Shown: piece after piece, positions 1 to 8,402 of the stretch | Layout: every line of letters starts with the position of its first letter | Position numbering within the stretch: position 1 is the stretch's first letter | From: Roseinatronobacter thiooxidans | GTDB lineage: Bacteria > Pseudomonadota > Alphaproteobacteria > Rhodobacterales > Rhodobacteraceae | Assembly (NCBI RefSeq): GCF_001870675.1 | Contig: NZ_MEHT01000001.1 | Location: 62,001 to 126,000 of the forward strand | DNA length: 64,000 nucleotides | Direction of reading: 5' to 3' | Translations under genes and position numbers: made by a program | The notes under the pieces: generated by a model | What the model was told of the DNA's origin: nothing | What the model saw: only the letters and a program-made list of their open reading frames with translations | The model's database searches: none

Positions 1-387
1 CTCAATGTCACACAGGGTTGGAATCAGGGTGATTGCGTTTTGCGCAAGCGCCGCGCGCGGATCAAAGGCCAGCGTTGTGATCAGCAGGCGCGGAAGGTCT
101 GATGGCAAGGCGCATAGCACATCCAGCGCGATTTCGCCGCCTGTGCCGCCACCAATACCCAATGCCGCAAGGCTATCTCCTGCCAATGCGCAGGCTTGGG
201 CGCGCGCCTCTGCCGCGCGGGTCTGCATCAGCGCAAGTTTCGCCGCGCCCGGCAACACCACCCCACCAGAGCCAAGCGAGATGTCGATCAGCGCAACCTC
301 CAGCCCTTGCGCGCGCAGCGCATCGCTCAGGGCCGCAAGCTCTGCTTGCTTCGTCTCTGATGTGCCGATCAGCAGAACCCGCGCCAC
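1..387 (-). CDS. Tm-1-like ATP-binding domain protein (UPF0261), partial
   Basis: Only the N-terminal 129 residues are in the window; the C-terminus lies beyond the left edge. The protein opens MARVLLIGTSETKQAEL, then has DALRAQGLEVALIDISLGS and a Gly-rich GIGGGTGGEIAL segment, the pattern of the Tm-1/UPF0261 family. These are Rossmann-like nucleotide-binding proteins whose bacterial role is unsettled. The start is GTG at 387, four bases after the stop of the upstream permease, with a GGGG-type ribosome site overlapping that stop. It is the last visible gene of the leftward transporter operon, so it probably acts on the same substrate. Family call is fairly firm; function unknown. Confidence 0.65.
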   Translation of the reverse strand, partial: MARVLLIGTSETKQAELAALSDALRAQGLEVALIDISLGSGGVVLPGAAKLALMQTRAAEARAQACALAGDSLAALGIGGGTGGEIALDVLCALPSDLPRLLITTLAFDPRAALAQNAITLIPTLCDIE

Positions 388-391
388 ACCC

Positions 392-1327
392 CTAACCCTT
401 GACCGCGCCCGCCGTCATGCCCGTGATAATCTGGCGCGAGGCGAAAAGGGTAAACAGGATGGGCGGCACCGCAAGCAGCATTCCCGTGGCAAAGATGGTG
501 CCCAAACCGTCAAACTCGCTTGCATTGTTCACGATCAGAATTGGCACTGTCATGGTTGTGCGATCCGCCAGCGCCGAAGCCAGCAGGTATTCGTTCCATG
601 CAATTCGGAAGGTAAAGATCGCCGCAGCCGCAAGCCCGGGCTTGATCAGGGGCAGCACCACCATAAAGAAGGTCTGGAACGGCCCCGCACCGTCAACCCG
701 TGCCGCCTCTTCCAGCGAATAGGGCACTTGCACGATGAAGCTTTGCAAAATCCAGATCACAAAGGGCAGGTTCATCGCCACATAGATCAGGATAATCCCC
801 GAATGCGTGCCCGCAAGGCAGATATCGCCACGCCCGCCGAAAGTGTCGCGGATAAATTCACCCAGCAGGGTGGTCCGCCCGATGCAAAATGTGTTGTTCC
901 ACAGCCCGAAGACCGGCACCAGCAGCACCGCTGGCGGGATCATGCGCACCGCCAGCGTCGACAATGACATGCTGTCGCGCCCCATGAAGCGAAACCGCAC
1001 CAGCGCATAGGCCGCCATCGTGCCCATGATCAATGTCAGCGCCGTCGAAATCAGCGCGATGATCAGCGAATTGATGAACGCCCCCCCGAAGCGGATACGG
1101 CAAAACCGCAGGTGATCGGGTTTGTACCACAACAGATCGCACAGGGCGGTTTCATAATTGCGGATCGTGGGCATGAACAAAAGCCCACCTGCCCCGCTGG
1201 TGATATTCACATCCAGTTTCAGAGAGTTGATCAGCAATATGCCCACAGGGCCAATCGACATGAAGATCAGCATGGCTATCAGGATATAGAAGCCGAAGTT
1301 CTGGCGCTCATGATTGGGGTGTGACAT
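392..1327 (-). CDS. ABC sugar transporter permease, MalG type
   Basis: A 311-residue inner-membrane permease of the carbohydrate uptake (CUT1) family, with about six membrane helices. The cytoplasmic EAA loop that docks the ATPase is visible as EEAARVDGAG...LPLIKPG near residue 210. It pairs with the MalF-type permease, which ends three bases upstream. Two predicted external segments are longer than usual and carry four cysteines (near residues 62, 78, 149 and 171), which could form disulfides or a special substrate-facing cap. The start is ATG at 1327. Family assignment is firm; the substrate cannot be read from the sequence. Confidence 0.88.
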   Translation of the reverse strand: MSHPNHERQNFGFYILIAMLIFMSIGPVGILLINSLKLDVNITSGAGGLLFMPTIRNYETALCDLLWYKPDHLRFCRIRFGGAFINSLIIALISTALTLIMGTMAAYALVRFRFMGRDSMSLSTLAVRMIPPAVLLVPVFGLWNNTFCIGRTTLLGEFIRDTFGGRGDICLAGTHSGIILIYVAMNLPFVIWILQSFIVQVPYSLEEAARVDGAGPFQTFFMVVLPLIKPGLAAAAIFTFRIAWNEYLLASALADRTTMTVPILIVNNASEFDGLGTIFATGMLLAVPPILFTLFASRQIITGMTAGAVKG

Positions 1328-1330
1328 GGC

Positions 1331-2242
1331 TCAGCCCTCTTCTTCCTTGGTGAAACGCAAACGCCGCGCACGCGCTTCTTGCCAGCGGGTGAAGGCGAAC
1401 ATGCCCAGTGTCAGAACCATCAGCAGCATCAGCAACATATTCGACATTGCCGCCGCCTCGCCCAGTTCTCGAAACTCTCGCGCAGTGCGGGCGATGCGCA
1501 AGGCCAGAATTTCAGTTTGCAGGCCCGGCCCGCCGCCGGTCAGCACAAGGATCACTTCCAGCACCTTGAAGGCATCTATCAAGCGCAGCAGCAAGGTGAC
1601 GATCAGCACAGGCGCCATCAGGGGCAGTTTGATATGCCAGATTTGCTGCATCGTGGTCGCACCATCAATGCGCGCAGCTTCCAGTGCCGAACGCGGCAAA
1701 GATTGCAGCGCAGCCAGCGACAGGATGAAAATGAACGGAGTCCACTGCCACACATCTGCAATGATGACCGACAGCAGCGGGTTCTGGCCCAGCCAGTCAA
1801 CCTTTGGCAGGCCAACCGCTTCCAGCATCCGGTTGATGGTGCCATAACTCTGGTGGAACATGTAGCGCCAGACAAGGCCCACCACCACGGGCGCAATCAT
1901 CATTGGCAGAATGAACAGCGTCCGCAGCAAGGACATGCCGCGGATCTTGCGGTCCAGCAGCAAAGCCAGACTCACCCCAAGCACCATTTCCACACTGACA
2001 ACGCTAAAGGCGAACACCAAGGTGACCCAAAAGCTTTCATGAAAGGCAGGGTCCGCAAGCAGGCGCGCGTAATTCGCCAGCCCAACAAACTCGGTCTCGG
2101 TAATGCTCTGGCTGGGGTCCCAAGCGCGAAAGCTGCCCCAGATCATGTATCCAATCGGATAAAACAGCGCCAGCAGCATCACAAGCGCCGCAGGGGCCGC
2201 GAAAAGATAAGGGGTCAGGCGGTTTGCGGAAAATCGTGTCAC
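1331..2242 (-). CDS. ABC sugar transporter permease, MalF type
   Basis: A 303-residue CUT1-family inner-membrane permease. It starts with a short cytoplasmic tail and a first helix around residues 10-33, and carries the EAA loop as LEAARIDGATTMQQIWHIKL. It forms the channel with the MalG-type permease immediately downstream and receives substrate from the binding protein encoded upstream. Start is GTG at 2242; no in-frame ATG fits the N-terminus better. About 96 bases separate it from the binding-protein gene. Confidence 0.88.
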   Translation of the reverse strand: MTRFSANRLTPYLFAAPAALVMLLALFYPIGYMIWGSFRAWDPSQSITETEFVGLANYARLLADPAFHESFWVTLVFAFSVVSVEMVLGVSLALLLDRKIRGMSLLRTLFILPMMIAPVVVGLVWRYMFHQSYGTINRMLEAVGLPKVDWLGQNPLLSVIIADVWQWTPFIFILSLAALQSLPRSALEAARIDGATTMQQIWHIKLPLMAPVLIVTLLLRLIDAFKVLEVILVLTGGGPGLQTEILALRIARTAREFRELGEAAAMSNMLLMLLMVLTLGMFAFTRWQEARARRLRFTKEEEG

Positions 2243-2338
2243 GATTCAAGGGCCTTCGGGTGCTGGGTGTCAAAGCTGCAAGGCAAGATCGACGCGCCAA
2301 CGGGCAAACCGTGGCGCGCCGCAACAGTCAGGTCCGGC

Positions 2339-3667
2339 TTATTGCCAGATGTAATAGCCCTGTTCTTCCATCAGCGCGCGGGTCCGCTCTGCAATCCCGT
2401 CAAGCGCTTCCTGAATATCCAGATTCTGCGTCAGAACCTGACTCATGGTTGTTCCGATATCGGCGTTAATCCGCCCCCATGCCGGAATGATCGGGCGCCA
2501 GTCAGGATCGGCATACTGAAGTGCCTCGCCAAAGGTGGACGACCAGGGGTATAGGGCGTTCAATTCTTCATTCTCATATGTCGAGAAGCGCGACGGGTTA
2601 CCGCCTGCCAGCGCAACAGCCAAATCACCTTCTTTCGATGTCAGCCATTGCATCAGCAGAAACGCAGCTTCTTTATGTTGCGCATTGGCAGGAATCCCAA
2701 GCCCGAAGCCGCCTGTCTGGCTGGCACGCTGCACACCCATCGGATGCATGGCATAGCCCACATTCCCCGCCACTGTTGACCTGCTCTCATCCTCGAACGT
2801 GGGGGCGAATGCGATGGAATCGATGAACATTGCCGCCTGCCCTTGGGCGAAAGCATTTGCCGCCTCGTTCGGGCCGAATGCAGACGATCCCTCGGGGCCG
2901 CAATCTACGATTCGTTTCAGTGCTTCTGCGGCGGCCACGCCTTGCGCGTCATTCAGACGTGGCTGCCACGCATCATCAAAAACGCGCCCGCCTAGCGGGG
3001 CCAGATGCAGCAGCAGCGCATGCGAGGCCTGATGGCCCGAAGCCGCACGGCTGGCCACGCCCCCCATGCCCGGCTCCAGTTCTGGAATGCGGCACGCCAG
3101 ATCCAGCAACTCGTCATAGGTTTCAGGCGCAGTCAGGCCGTGTTTTTCAAACACATCCTTCCGGTAAAACAGCACCGAGGTTTCAGACCCGAAGGGCAAC
3201 CCGAAAAGTGACCCTGTCGGGCCGGGCAGATAGCCTTTTTCACCCCCTGCAACGCCAATATTCTGAACATAGCCGTCAATCAGATCGCCTGCGTCATAGG
3301 TTGGGTCTGCAAGGCGCGGATTCATGAAATACTTTGCCAGATTTTCCAGTTGGTCGGCATAGACGTAATCCGCCTTGGAAAAGACCACATAGGAAATCAG
3401 GTCATATGCCCCTTCTGACAGTGTCAGCTCCAGCGTCTGGCGTTCGCGCATGTCCAGATAGGGCAGCATATCGACTTCAACCTCGATGCCGGTTTGCGCC
3501 GTGAATTGCGGCAAAACCTCCATCGCGGCATTATAATGCGGATGTGAAGGGAAATTCACGACAAGTGTTGTGCCCGCATAGGGCGCATATGGCCCGTCCT
3601 GCGCCAATACCGCAGAGCCGAGCGTCAGTGTTGCAATAATTGTAGTATTTCTTAAAGTATTCAGCAT
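2339..3667 (-). CDS. Extracellular sugar-binding protein of ABC transporter
   Basis: A 442-residue family 1 periplasmic solute-binding protein. A signal peptide (MLNTLRNTTIIATLTLGSAV, cleavage near VLAQ-DG) precedes a mature part with the family pattern: a FTAQTGIEVEVDMLPYLD strand early, YDLISYVVFSKADYVYADQL, and GLPFGSETSVLFYRKDVFEKHGL. It captures sugar or polyol in the periplasm and delivers it to the two downstream permeases. The start at 3667 is chosen because GGAGG lies eight bases upstream and a signal peptide follows directly; longer in-frame starts would bury that signal. Confidence 0.88.
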   Translation of the reverse strand: MLNTLRNTTIIATLTLGSAVLAQDGPYAPYAGTTLVVNFPSHPHYNAAMEVLPQFTAQTGIEVEVDMLPYLDMRERQTLELTLSEGAYDLISYVVFSKADYVYADQLENLAKYFMNPRLADPTYDAGDLIDGYVQNIGVAGGEKGYLPGPTGSLFGLPFGSETSVLFYRKDVFEKHGLTAPETYDELLDLACRIPELEPGMGGVASRAASGHQASHALLLHLAPLGGRVFDDAWQPRLNDAQGVAAAEALKRIVDCGPEGSSAFGPNEAANAFAQGQAAMFIDSIAFAPTFEDESRSTVAGNVGYAMHPMGVQRASQTGGFGLGIPANAQHKEAAFLLMQWLTSKEGDLAVALAGGNPSRFSTYENEELNALYPWSSTFGEALQYADPDWRPIIPAWGRINADIGTTMSQVLTQNLDIQEALDGIAERTRALMEEQGYYIWQ

Positions 3668-3704
3668 TTCCGTATCCTCCCAGTTACAGAGTTTAGATGT
3701 GGCG

Positions 3705-4793
3705 CTAAATGGCCACTTCGGTCTTTGGATCGAACAGATGCAGCCCTTCGGGGCGGACTGCGAAACGCAGTGTTTCACCAAGTGCAATCGGGGTTTCAGA
3801 TTTGATCTCGACCGTCACCCGCGCATCGCCGCAGTCGCAGATCAGAACAGATTGCGCGCCCACATATTCGGACACGATCACTTTCAGGTTCAGCCCCGCC
3901 CCCTCTGGCGCATCAGGCACATATTCCAGATCCGAGGGGCGCAGCCCCAGCGTGACCTGCTTATAGGCCAGCTTTGTTGCGCGCGCGGCCAGTGCGGGGG
4001 GCAGGCGCAGCGCAAAACCCTTGCCCTGCGCCATCAGATCACCGCCTTGGGACACAAGAATTGCATCCAGAAAATTCATCGGCGGCGCACCAAGAAAACC
4101 CGCAACAAACTTGTTTGCAGGGTTCCGAAACAACTCTGTCGGGGTGCCTTGCTGCTGAATATGCCCCCCATGCATGACCACGATACGATCTGCCAATGTC
4201 ATGGCTTCGATCTGGTCATGGGTGACATAAATCATGTTTTTCTTGACGCTCTGCCGCATCAGCGCCAGTTCCGCCCGCATTTGCCCGCGCAATTTCGCGT
4301 CAAGATTGGACAGCGGTTCGTCAAACAGGAAGGTCGATGCATCGCGGCACAGCGCACGGCCCATGGCAACACGCTGGCGCTGCCCGCCCGACAACTCGCC
4401 CGGTTTGCGGTCCAGAAACGGCGACAGACCCAGCATTTCCGCCACATCGCGGACTTTGCGGTCTATCTCGGCTTTGGGCCGTTTTTGCAGGCGCAGCGAA
4501 AACGACATGTTTTTCGCAACATTCATATGCGGGTAAAGCGCGTAATCCTGAAACACCATCGCAATGTCACGGTCTTTCGGGTCCAGATTGGAAACTGCGC
4601 GCTCCCCCATCCAGATTTCGCCCGCCGAAATATCCTCAAGCCCGGCGATCATGCGCAGAGTCGTGGACTTGCCGCATCCGGAAGGGCCGACAAGCACTGT
4701 GAACTCATGCTCGGCCATGTCCAGATCGATGCCATGAAGAACCTCGACGGCACCATATCGCTTGACCAAGCCTTCAAGGCGAATCGGCGGCAT
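3705..4793 (-). CDS. ABC transporter ATP-binding protein, MsmX/UgpC type
   Basis: A 362-residue ATPase of CUT1 sugar importers. Walker A GPSGCGKST is at residues 36-44, signature LSGGQRQRVAMGRAL near 134, Walker B TFLFDEPLSNLD just after, and the switch histidine in YVTHDQIEA. The C-terminal third is the TOBE/OB regulatory domain typical of MalK, UgpC and MsmX, so the length fits the full family form. It heads the leftward operon, 37 bases before the binding-protein gene, and energises uptake at the inner membrane. Many proteins of this type serve more than one transporter. Confidence 0.92.
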   Translation of the reverse strand: MPPIRLEGLVKRYGAVEVLHGIDLDMAEHEFTVLVGPSGCGKSTTLRMIAGLEDISAGEIWMGERAVSNLDPKDRDIAMVFQDYALYPHMNVAKNMSFSLRLQKRPKAEIDRKVRDVAEMLGLSPFLDRKPGELSGGQRQRVAMGRALCRDASTFLFDEPLSNLDAKLRGQMRAELALMRQSVKKNMIYVTHDQIEAMTLADRIVVMHGGHIQQQGTPTELFRNPANKFVAGFLGAPPMNFLDAILVSQGGDLMAQGKGFALRLPPALAARATKLAYKQVTLGLRPSDLEYVPDAPEGAGLNLKVIVSEYVGAQSVLICDCGDARVTVEIKSETPIALGETLRFAVRPEGLHLFDPKTEVAI

Positions 4794-4825
4794 TTAATTC
4801 CTTCCTTCTGAATATCGCTAAGTTA

Positions 4826-4833
4826 TGTATACA
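4826..4833. promoter_or_regulatory. Candidate GntR operator, copy 1 (TGTATACA)
   Basis: The perfect 8-base palindrome TGTATACA followed by AA sits between the leftward transporter operon and the rightward GntR gene. The same ten bases recur at 5616-5625 on the other side of that gene. Shared short palindromes flanking a GntR regulator are the expected layout for its operators. Confidence 0.5.
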
Positions 4834-4908
4834 AACGTAAAAGTAAATATCCAAAATTGCATCCCAACCAAATATTCGCTATGTATGACTGAAACGGAGG
4901 GTAGAGCA

Positions 4909-5568
4909 ATGACTTCGGTGGACGACAAACAGCAGACACGCAGTTCTATGGTACAGCGGATCGAAGCTGCATTGATGGATGACATCGCCGCTGGCGCGCT
5001 AGAACCGGGCGAGCGGCTGGATGAAGTCAAACTGACCGAACGCTTTGGCGTGTCGCGCACACCTGTGCGCGAAGCTCTCGGCAGGTTAACCGCACAAGGC
5101 GTGCTGGTCCCCGGAGAAAAGCGCGGCGTCAGAGTGGCCAGCTACACGCGCGAGGAATTGGCGCAAATATTTGAAACAATGCACGAAATTGAAGCGGCTT
5201 GTGCAAGAATTGCATCACAAAGATTAACACTTCTGGTGCGTTCGGAAATCGAAACCGCGCAAGCGCGCTGCGTCGCCGCCGCCCAGACAGGCGACCTTCA
5301 AGGCTATTTGCGTGCCAATGAGGCGTTTCATTTTGCAATCTACCGCGCAACAGGCAACCCGTATATGGCCGAGCTTGCATCCGATTTCAGACGCCGCACA
5401 GGGCCGTTTCGCGCCAAAAGATTCGCCACAAAAGCAGACCTTGTCGCATCGGCAGAAAGCCACGAATCGTTGATCGCAGGTATTTTCTCCGAAGATTCAA
5501 AAGCCGCCGCCGATGGGATGCGCGCACATATGACCACCAGTTTTCTGCAAACTTTGGCCATGAATTGA
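4909..5568 (+). CDS. GntR-family regulator, FCD (FadR) subfamily
   Basis: A 219-residue transcription factor. The N-terminal winged helix contains GERLDEVKLTERFGVSRTPVREALGRL (about residues 34-60), the GntR recognition signature. The C-terminal helical FCD ligand domain contains the usual metal-site region near FHFAIYRATGNPYM. It lies divergent to the transporter operon and upstream of the catabolic genes, so it probably controls both in response to the substrate or an intermediate. The start at 4909 is chosen for GGAGGG nine bases upstream; the earlier ATG at 4825 lies within the putative operator. Confidence 0.88.
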   Translation: MTSVDDKQQTRSSMVQRIEAALMDDIAAGALEPGERLDEVKLTERFGVSRTPVREALGRLTAQGVLVPGEKRGVRVASYTREELAQIFETMHEIEAACARIASQRLTLLVRSEIETAQARCVAAAQTGDLQGYLRANEAFHFAIYRATGNPYMAELASDFRRRTGPFRAKRFATKADLVASAESHESLIAGIFSEDSKAAADGMRAHMTTSFLQTLAMN

Positions 5569-5615
5569 CGTAACAGCGCAGAATTTGCTTGCACTCTGAC
5601 GCAGCTTCAGATTTC

Positions 5616-5623
5616 TGTATACA
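5616..5623. promoter_or_regulatory. Candidate GntR operator, copy 2 (TGTATACA)
   Basis: Second copy of TGTATACAAA, located 48 bases after the GntR stop and 30 bases before the next gene's start. It would allow the regulator to control the lactonase-aldolase-kinase operon separately from the transporter. Confidence 0.5.
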
Positions 5624-5652
5624 AAGTTTATACTTTGCATATGGAGATTTGC

Positions 5653-6588
5653 ATGGGCGTTCAGGAAACCCGGATTTACCCGATCAACACTGGCTGGCTG
5701 GAAGCCGATCTTGGCACCTACGTGTTCTGGAAAGGGCCTGCGGGAAAAAAATACTGGAATCCGGTTTATTGCCACTATGTCGATACGGGAACGCATAAGA
5801 TCCTGATCGATACCGGCCTGTGCGACGAAGAGCGCGCAACCAGATATCACCACAAATGCGACAAACGGGGCTGCCTTCAGGTGCATGAACATCTGGAACA
5901 GAAACTTGGTGTGCATCCAGATGAAATTGACGCGATTGTTTTCACGCATCTGCACTGGGACCATGTCCAGAACATGAAGCAGTTCAAGAATGCCCGCTAT
6001 ATCGCCCCCAAAGCTGAAATCGAAATGGCCTTTAACCCGCTTCCGCTGTATTATCGGACATACGAGTCGGGCTATCTGGGGATTGAACCCGCCTATGCAG
6101 GCTGCGTGTTTGAAGCCGTGGCCGATGAATGCGAGGTGTTGCCCGGCATAACCATGTTCCACACACCGGGGCATTCTGTCGGGCATATGGCGGTGTCTGT
6201 CGCAACGGCAATGGGCGATATCGTGGTGGCAGGCGACGCCATTTTCGTTGAACGCAATCTGGAACCGAACCCCGAGGAAGGCTGGCGCCACTGGGTGCCC
6301 GCGCGGTTCGTCAACAGCTATGAAGGCTGGAAATCGGTCGAGGAAATCGACAAACGGGCGGATTACGTCCTGCCCTGCCATGACGAGGCAGCCAACGCGC
6401 GCGCGCCCTATTTCCCGTATGAAGGCATGCCATTGCGCAAGCGTCGCCAGCATATTCCCGGCTTCAAGTTCTATTTCGGAGATATGCCTGCCGGCAGCGT
6501 TGCCAAAGCTGCACCTGCAATGACCACAGCAGAGGCAGAACGCTATCTGGCCGGATTGAAGCACCCCAAGGACATGGCCGGAACCTGA
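5653..6588 (+). CDS. Metallo-beta-lactamase fold hydrolase, N-acyl homoserine lactonase-like
   Basis: A 311-residue metallo-hydrolase with the dinuclear zinc motif HLHWDH (His99, His101, Asp103, His104), a later zinc histidine in HTPGHSVGHM, and the Asp in VVAGDAIFVE. The sequence resembles AttM/AiiB-type lactonases, which hydrolyse acyl-homoserine or other lactones. Set inside a sugar operon, hydrolysis of a sugar lactone is as likely as quorum quenching. No signal peptide is seen, so it should be cytoplasmic. The start at 5653 has GGAG seven bases upstream, better than the ATGs at 5635 and 5641. It begins the rightward catabolic operon. Confidence 0.78.
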   Translation: MGVQETRIYPINTGWLEADLGTYVFWKGPAGKKYWNPVYCHYVDTGTHKILIDTGLCDEERATRYHHKCDKRGCLQVHEHLEQKLGVHPDEIDAIVFTHLHWDHVQNMKQFKNARYIAPKAEIEMAFNPLPLYYRTYESGYLGIEPAYAGCVFEAVADECEVLPGITMFHTPGHSVGHMAVSVATAMGDIVVAGDAIFVERNLEPNPEEGWRHWVPARFVNSYEGWKSVEEIDKRADYVLPCHDEAANARAPYFPYEGMPLRKRRQHIPGFKFYFGDMPAGSVAKAAPAMTTAEAERYLAGLKHPKDMAGT

Positions 6589-6591
6589 CCG

Positions 6592-7431
6592 ATGGTTGTC
6601 CAGATCGGGACCCTGTTACAGATTGCGCCGCGCTATGACGCTATCATTCTGGATCAGTGGGGCGTGCTGCATGATGGCACCACCCCCTATCCCGCTGCGC
6701 AGTCTGCGCTTGCGCAGCTGCACAAGGCGGGGGTGCGGCTTGCGGTCTTGTCCAATTCGGGAAAACGCGCGGCCCTGAATGCCGCGCGGATCGAGTCCAT
6801 GGGCTTTGCGCCAGAGTGGTTTGAACTGGTCATGACGTCGGGCGAGGCGCTGTGGCAGGATATCCAGACACGCGCTGTCACCGACAGGGTGTTTTTCCCC
6901 ATTGAAGCCGCATCGGGGGATGCGCTGTCATGGTCGGACGGGATAGAGGTTGCGTTTACGTCAGAGATGTCGCGCGCGGATGCCGTCTTGCTGATGGGAT
7001 TGGGCGATGCGGGGCACGCGCACCGCGCCCTTGATGAAGCGCTTGCGCGCGCCCTGCCCGTCTATTGCACCAATCCCGATCGCGCATCGCCGCGCGCAGG
7101 CGGGGTTACAGTGCCATCGCCCGGCGCATTGGCCCATGCCTATGCAGCGGCAGGCGGCACAGTCCGGTTCTATGGCAAGCCACATCTTGCCGTGTTTCGC
7201 GCGATCGAGCGTGCGCTCGGGGTTGCGCCTAATCGCCTGCTTATGGTGGGCGACAGCCTGGAGCATGACATTGCAGGGGCGGCGGCAGCGGGCTGGCATA
7301 GTGCCTTTATCGAAGGCGGGCTTCATCGCGCCACATTCGCAGCATGCGAAGACGCGCCTGCCAGTTTGCAGGCATTGTGCCACGAAACAGGCTTCGCCCT
7401 GCCGGATTTCACACTTTCAACACTGAGGTAG
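6592..7431 (+). CDS. HAD superfamily class IIA phosphatase (TIGR01459-like)
   Basis: A 279-residue HAD phosphatase of the class IIA cap type. Motif I is LDQWGVLHDG (residues 20-29), with tryptophan where most HADs have the second aspartate; this DxWGV form is characteristic of the TIGR01459 subfamily. Motif II is VLSNSGKRA and motif III GDSLEHDIAGAAAAG. It starts three bases after the hydrolase stop and ends two bases before the aldolase start, so it is cotranscribed. It probably dephosphorylates a small sugar phosphate; substrate unknown. Confidence 0.8.
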   Translation: MVVQIGTLLQIAPRYDAIILDQWGVLHDGTTPYPAAQSALAQLHKAGVRLAVLSNSGKRAALNAARIESMGFAPEWFELVMTSGEALWQDIQTRAVTDRVFFPIEAASGDALSWSDGIEVAFTSEMSRADAVLLMGLGDAGHAHRALDEALARALPVYCTNPDRASPRAGGVTVPSPGALAHAYAAAGGTVRFYGKPHLAVFRAIERALGVAPNRLLMVGDSLEHDIAGAAAAGWHSAFIEGGLHRATFAACEDAPASLQALCHETGFALPDFTLSTLR

Positions 7432-7433
7432 AG

Positions 7434-8402
7434 ATGATCACTCCGACCACCTTTCCTGCGTTCCGTGCCCTTTCGGCACGGCTGGGGCAGGACCGGCTGC
7501 GCGTACAAGGGCCGGGCGGCAACACCTCTCTCAAAGAAGGGGATGTGATGTGGGTGAAAGCATCGGGCACAGAGCTGGCAGATGCACAAACCGCCGATAT
7601 CTTCGTGGCGGTGGACCGCGCCGCAGCACTGGCCGAAGCCCGCGAACAGGCCGGGGACGGGTCGTGCAGGGCCACAATTCTTGACCCCACGCTCAGCCTT
7701 CGCCCCTCGATCGAGACGACATTTCATGCCGCGCTGGACTGGCCTGTTGTGGTGCACACACATTCCGTCGCAACCCTGACCCATGCGATCAGCACCGAAG
7801 GGTTGCGGATTGCACAGGAAAAACTGGCAGGGCTGCCCTGCGCCTTTGTACCCTATGCCAAGCCCGGCTTGCCGCTGACGCGCAACATCCTGCGCTGCAT
7901 CGGGCGGCGCACGCAGGTCATTGTACTGGCCAATCACGGGCTGGTCATTTGTGGCCCGAATATCGCCGCCACCGCCGATCTGATGGAAGAGGTGGAAACC
8001 CGCCTTGCAATGCAGCCCAAAGACACAGAATGGCCAATGCACGCCCATCCGCCGCCCGACGGGTTTTCATGGGCGCAGGAAAGCTGGATCGCCACCGACC
8101 CCGTCGCCTGTGCGCGTGCAATCGCTGGCTCTTACTATCCGGATCATGTGGTCTTTCTTGGGCCAGCTTTGCCGCGCGCCGACCATGCGGGCAAACCACC
8201 CGCCTTTGTAGTCGAGGGGCGCGGAATAGCACTTCGCCTGAACGCGACAGCATCGCAAAAAGCGATGCTGCGGTGTTTGTCCGATGTCTTGTCACGGCTG
8301 CCCATAGGCTGGAACGCAAAGGCCATCGGGCCAGATGCCGAAGCCGAATTGCTGAACTGGGACGCAGAAAAATACCGTCAGGCGCTGGCGGCCCGATCAT
8401 GA
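7434..8402 (+). CDS. Class II (zinc) aldolase, AraD/FucA/RhaD superfamily
   Basis: A 322-residue cytoplasmic aldolase or epimerase. The phosphate-binding GPGGNTSLK is at residues 27-35, WVKASGTELADA follows, catalytic Glu94 is in SIETTFHAALDW, and the zinc ligands are His108 and His110 (VVHTHSV) and His170 (ANHGLVICG). It is longer than simple FucA-type aldolases (about 215 residues), and its N-terminal region resembles the aldolase part of RhaD-type bifunctional enzymes, but no dehydrogenase domain follows. With the kinase translationally coupled through ATGA, a kinase-then-aldolase route for a ketose is likely. Start ATG at 7434, two bases after the HAD stop. Confidence 0.8.
   Translation: MITPTTFPAFRALSARLGQDRLRVQGPGGNTSLKEGDVMWVKASGTELADAQTADIFVAVDRAAALAEAREQAGDGSCRATILDPTLSLRPSIETTFHAALDWPVVVHTHSVATLTHAISTEGLRIAQEKLAGLPCAFVPYAKPGLPLTRNILRCIGRRTQVIVLANHGLVICGPNIAATADLMEEVETRLAMQPKDTEWPMHAHPPPDGFSWAQESWIATDPVACARAIAGSYYPDHVVFLGPALPRADHAGKPPAFVVEGRGIALRLNATASQKAMLRCLSDVLSRLPIGWNAKAIGPDAEAELLNWDAEKYRQALAARS

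Noticed and set aside
3699-4811. Long open frame on the plus strand across the ABC ATPase gene
   Set aside because: It is the antisense shadow of a clearly conserved ATPase; GC-rich codon bias opens the opposite frames. No family features or ribosome site.
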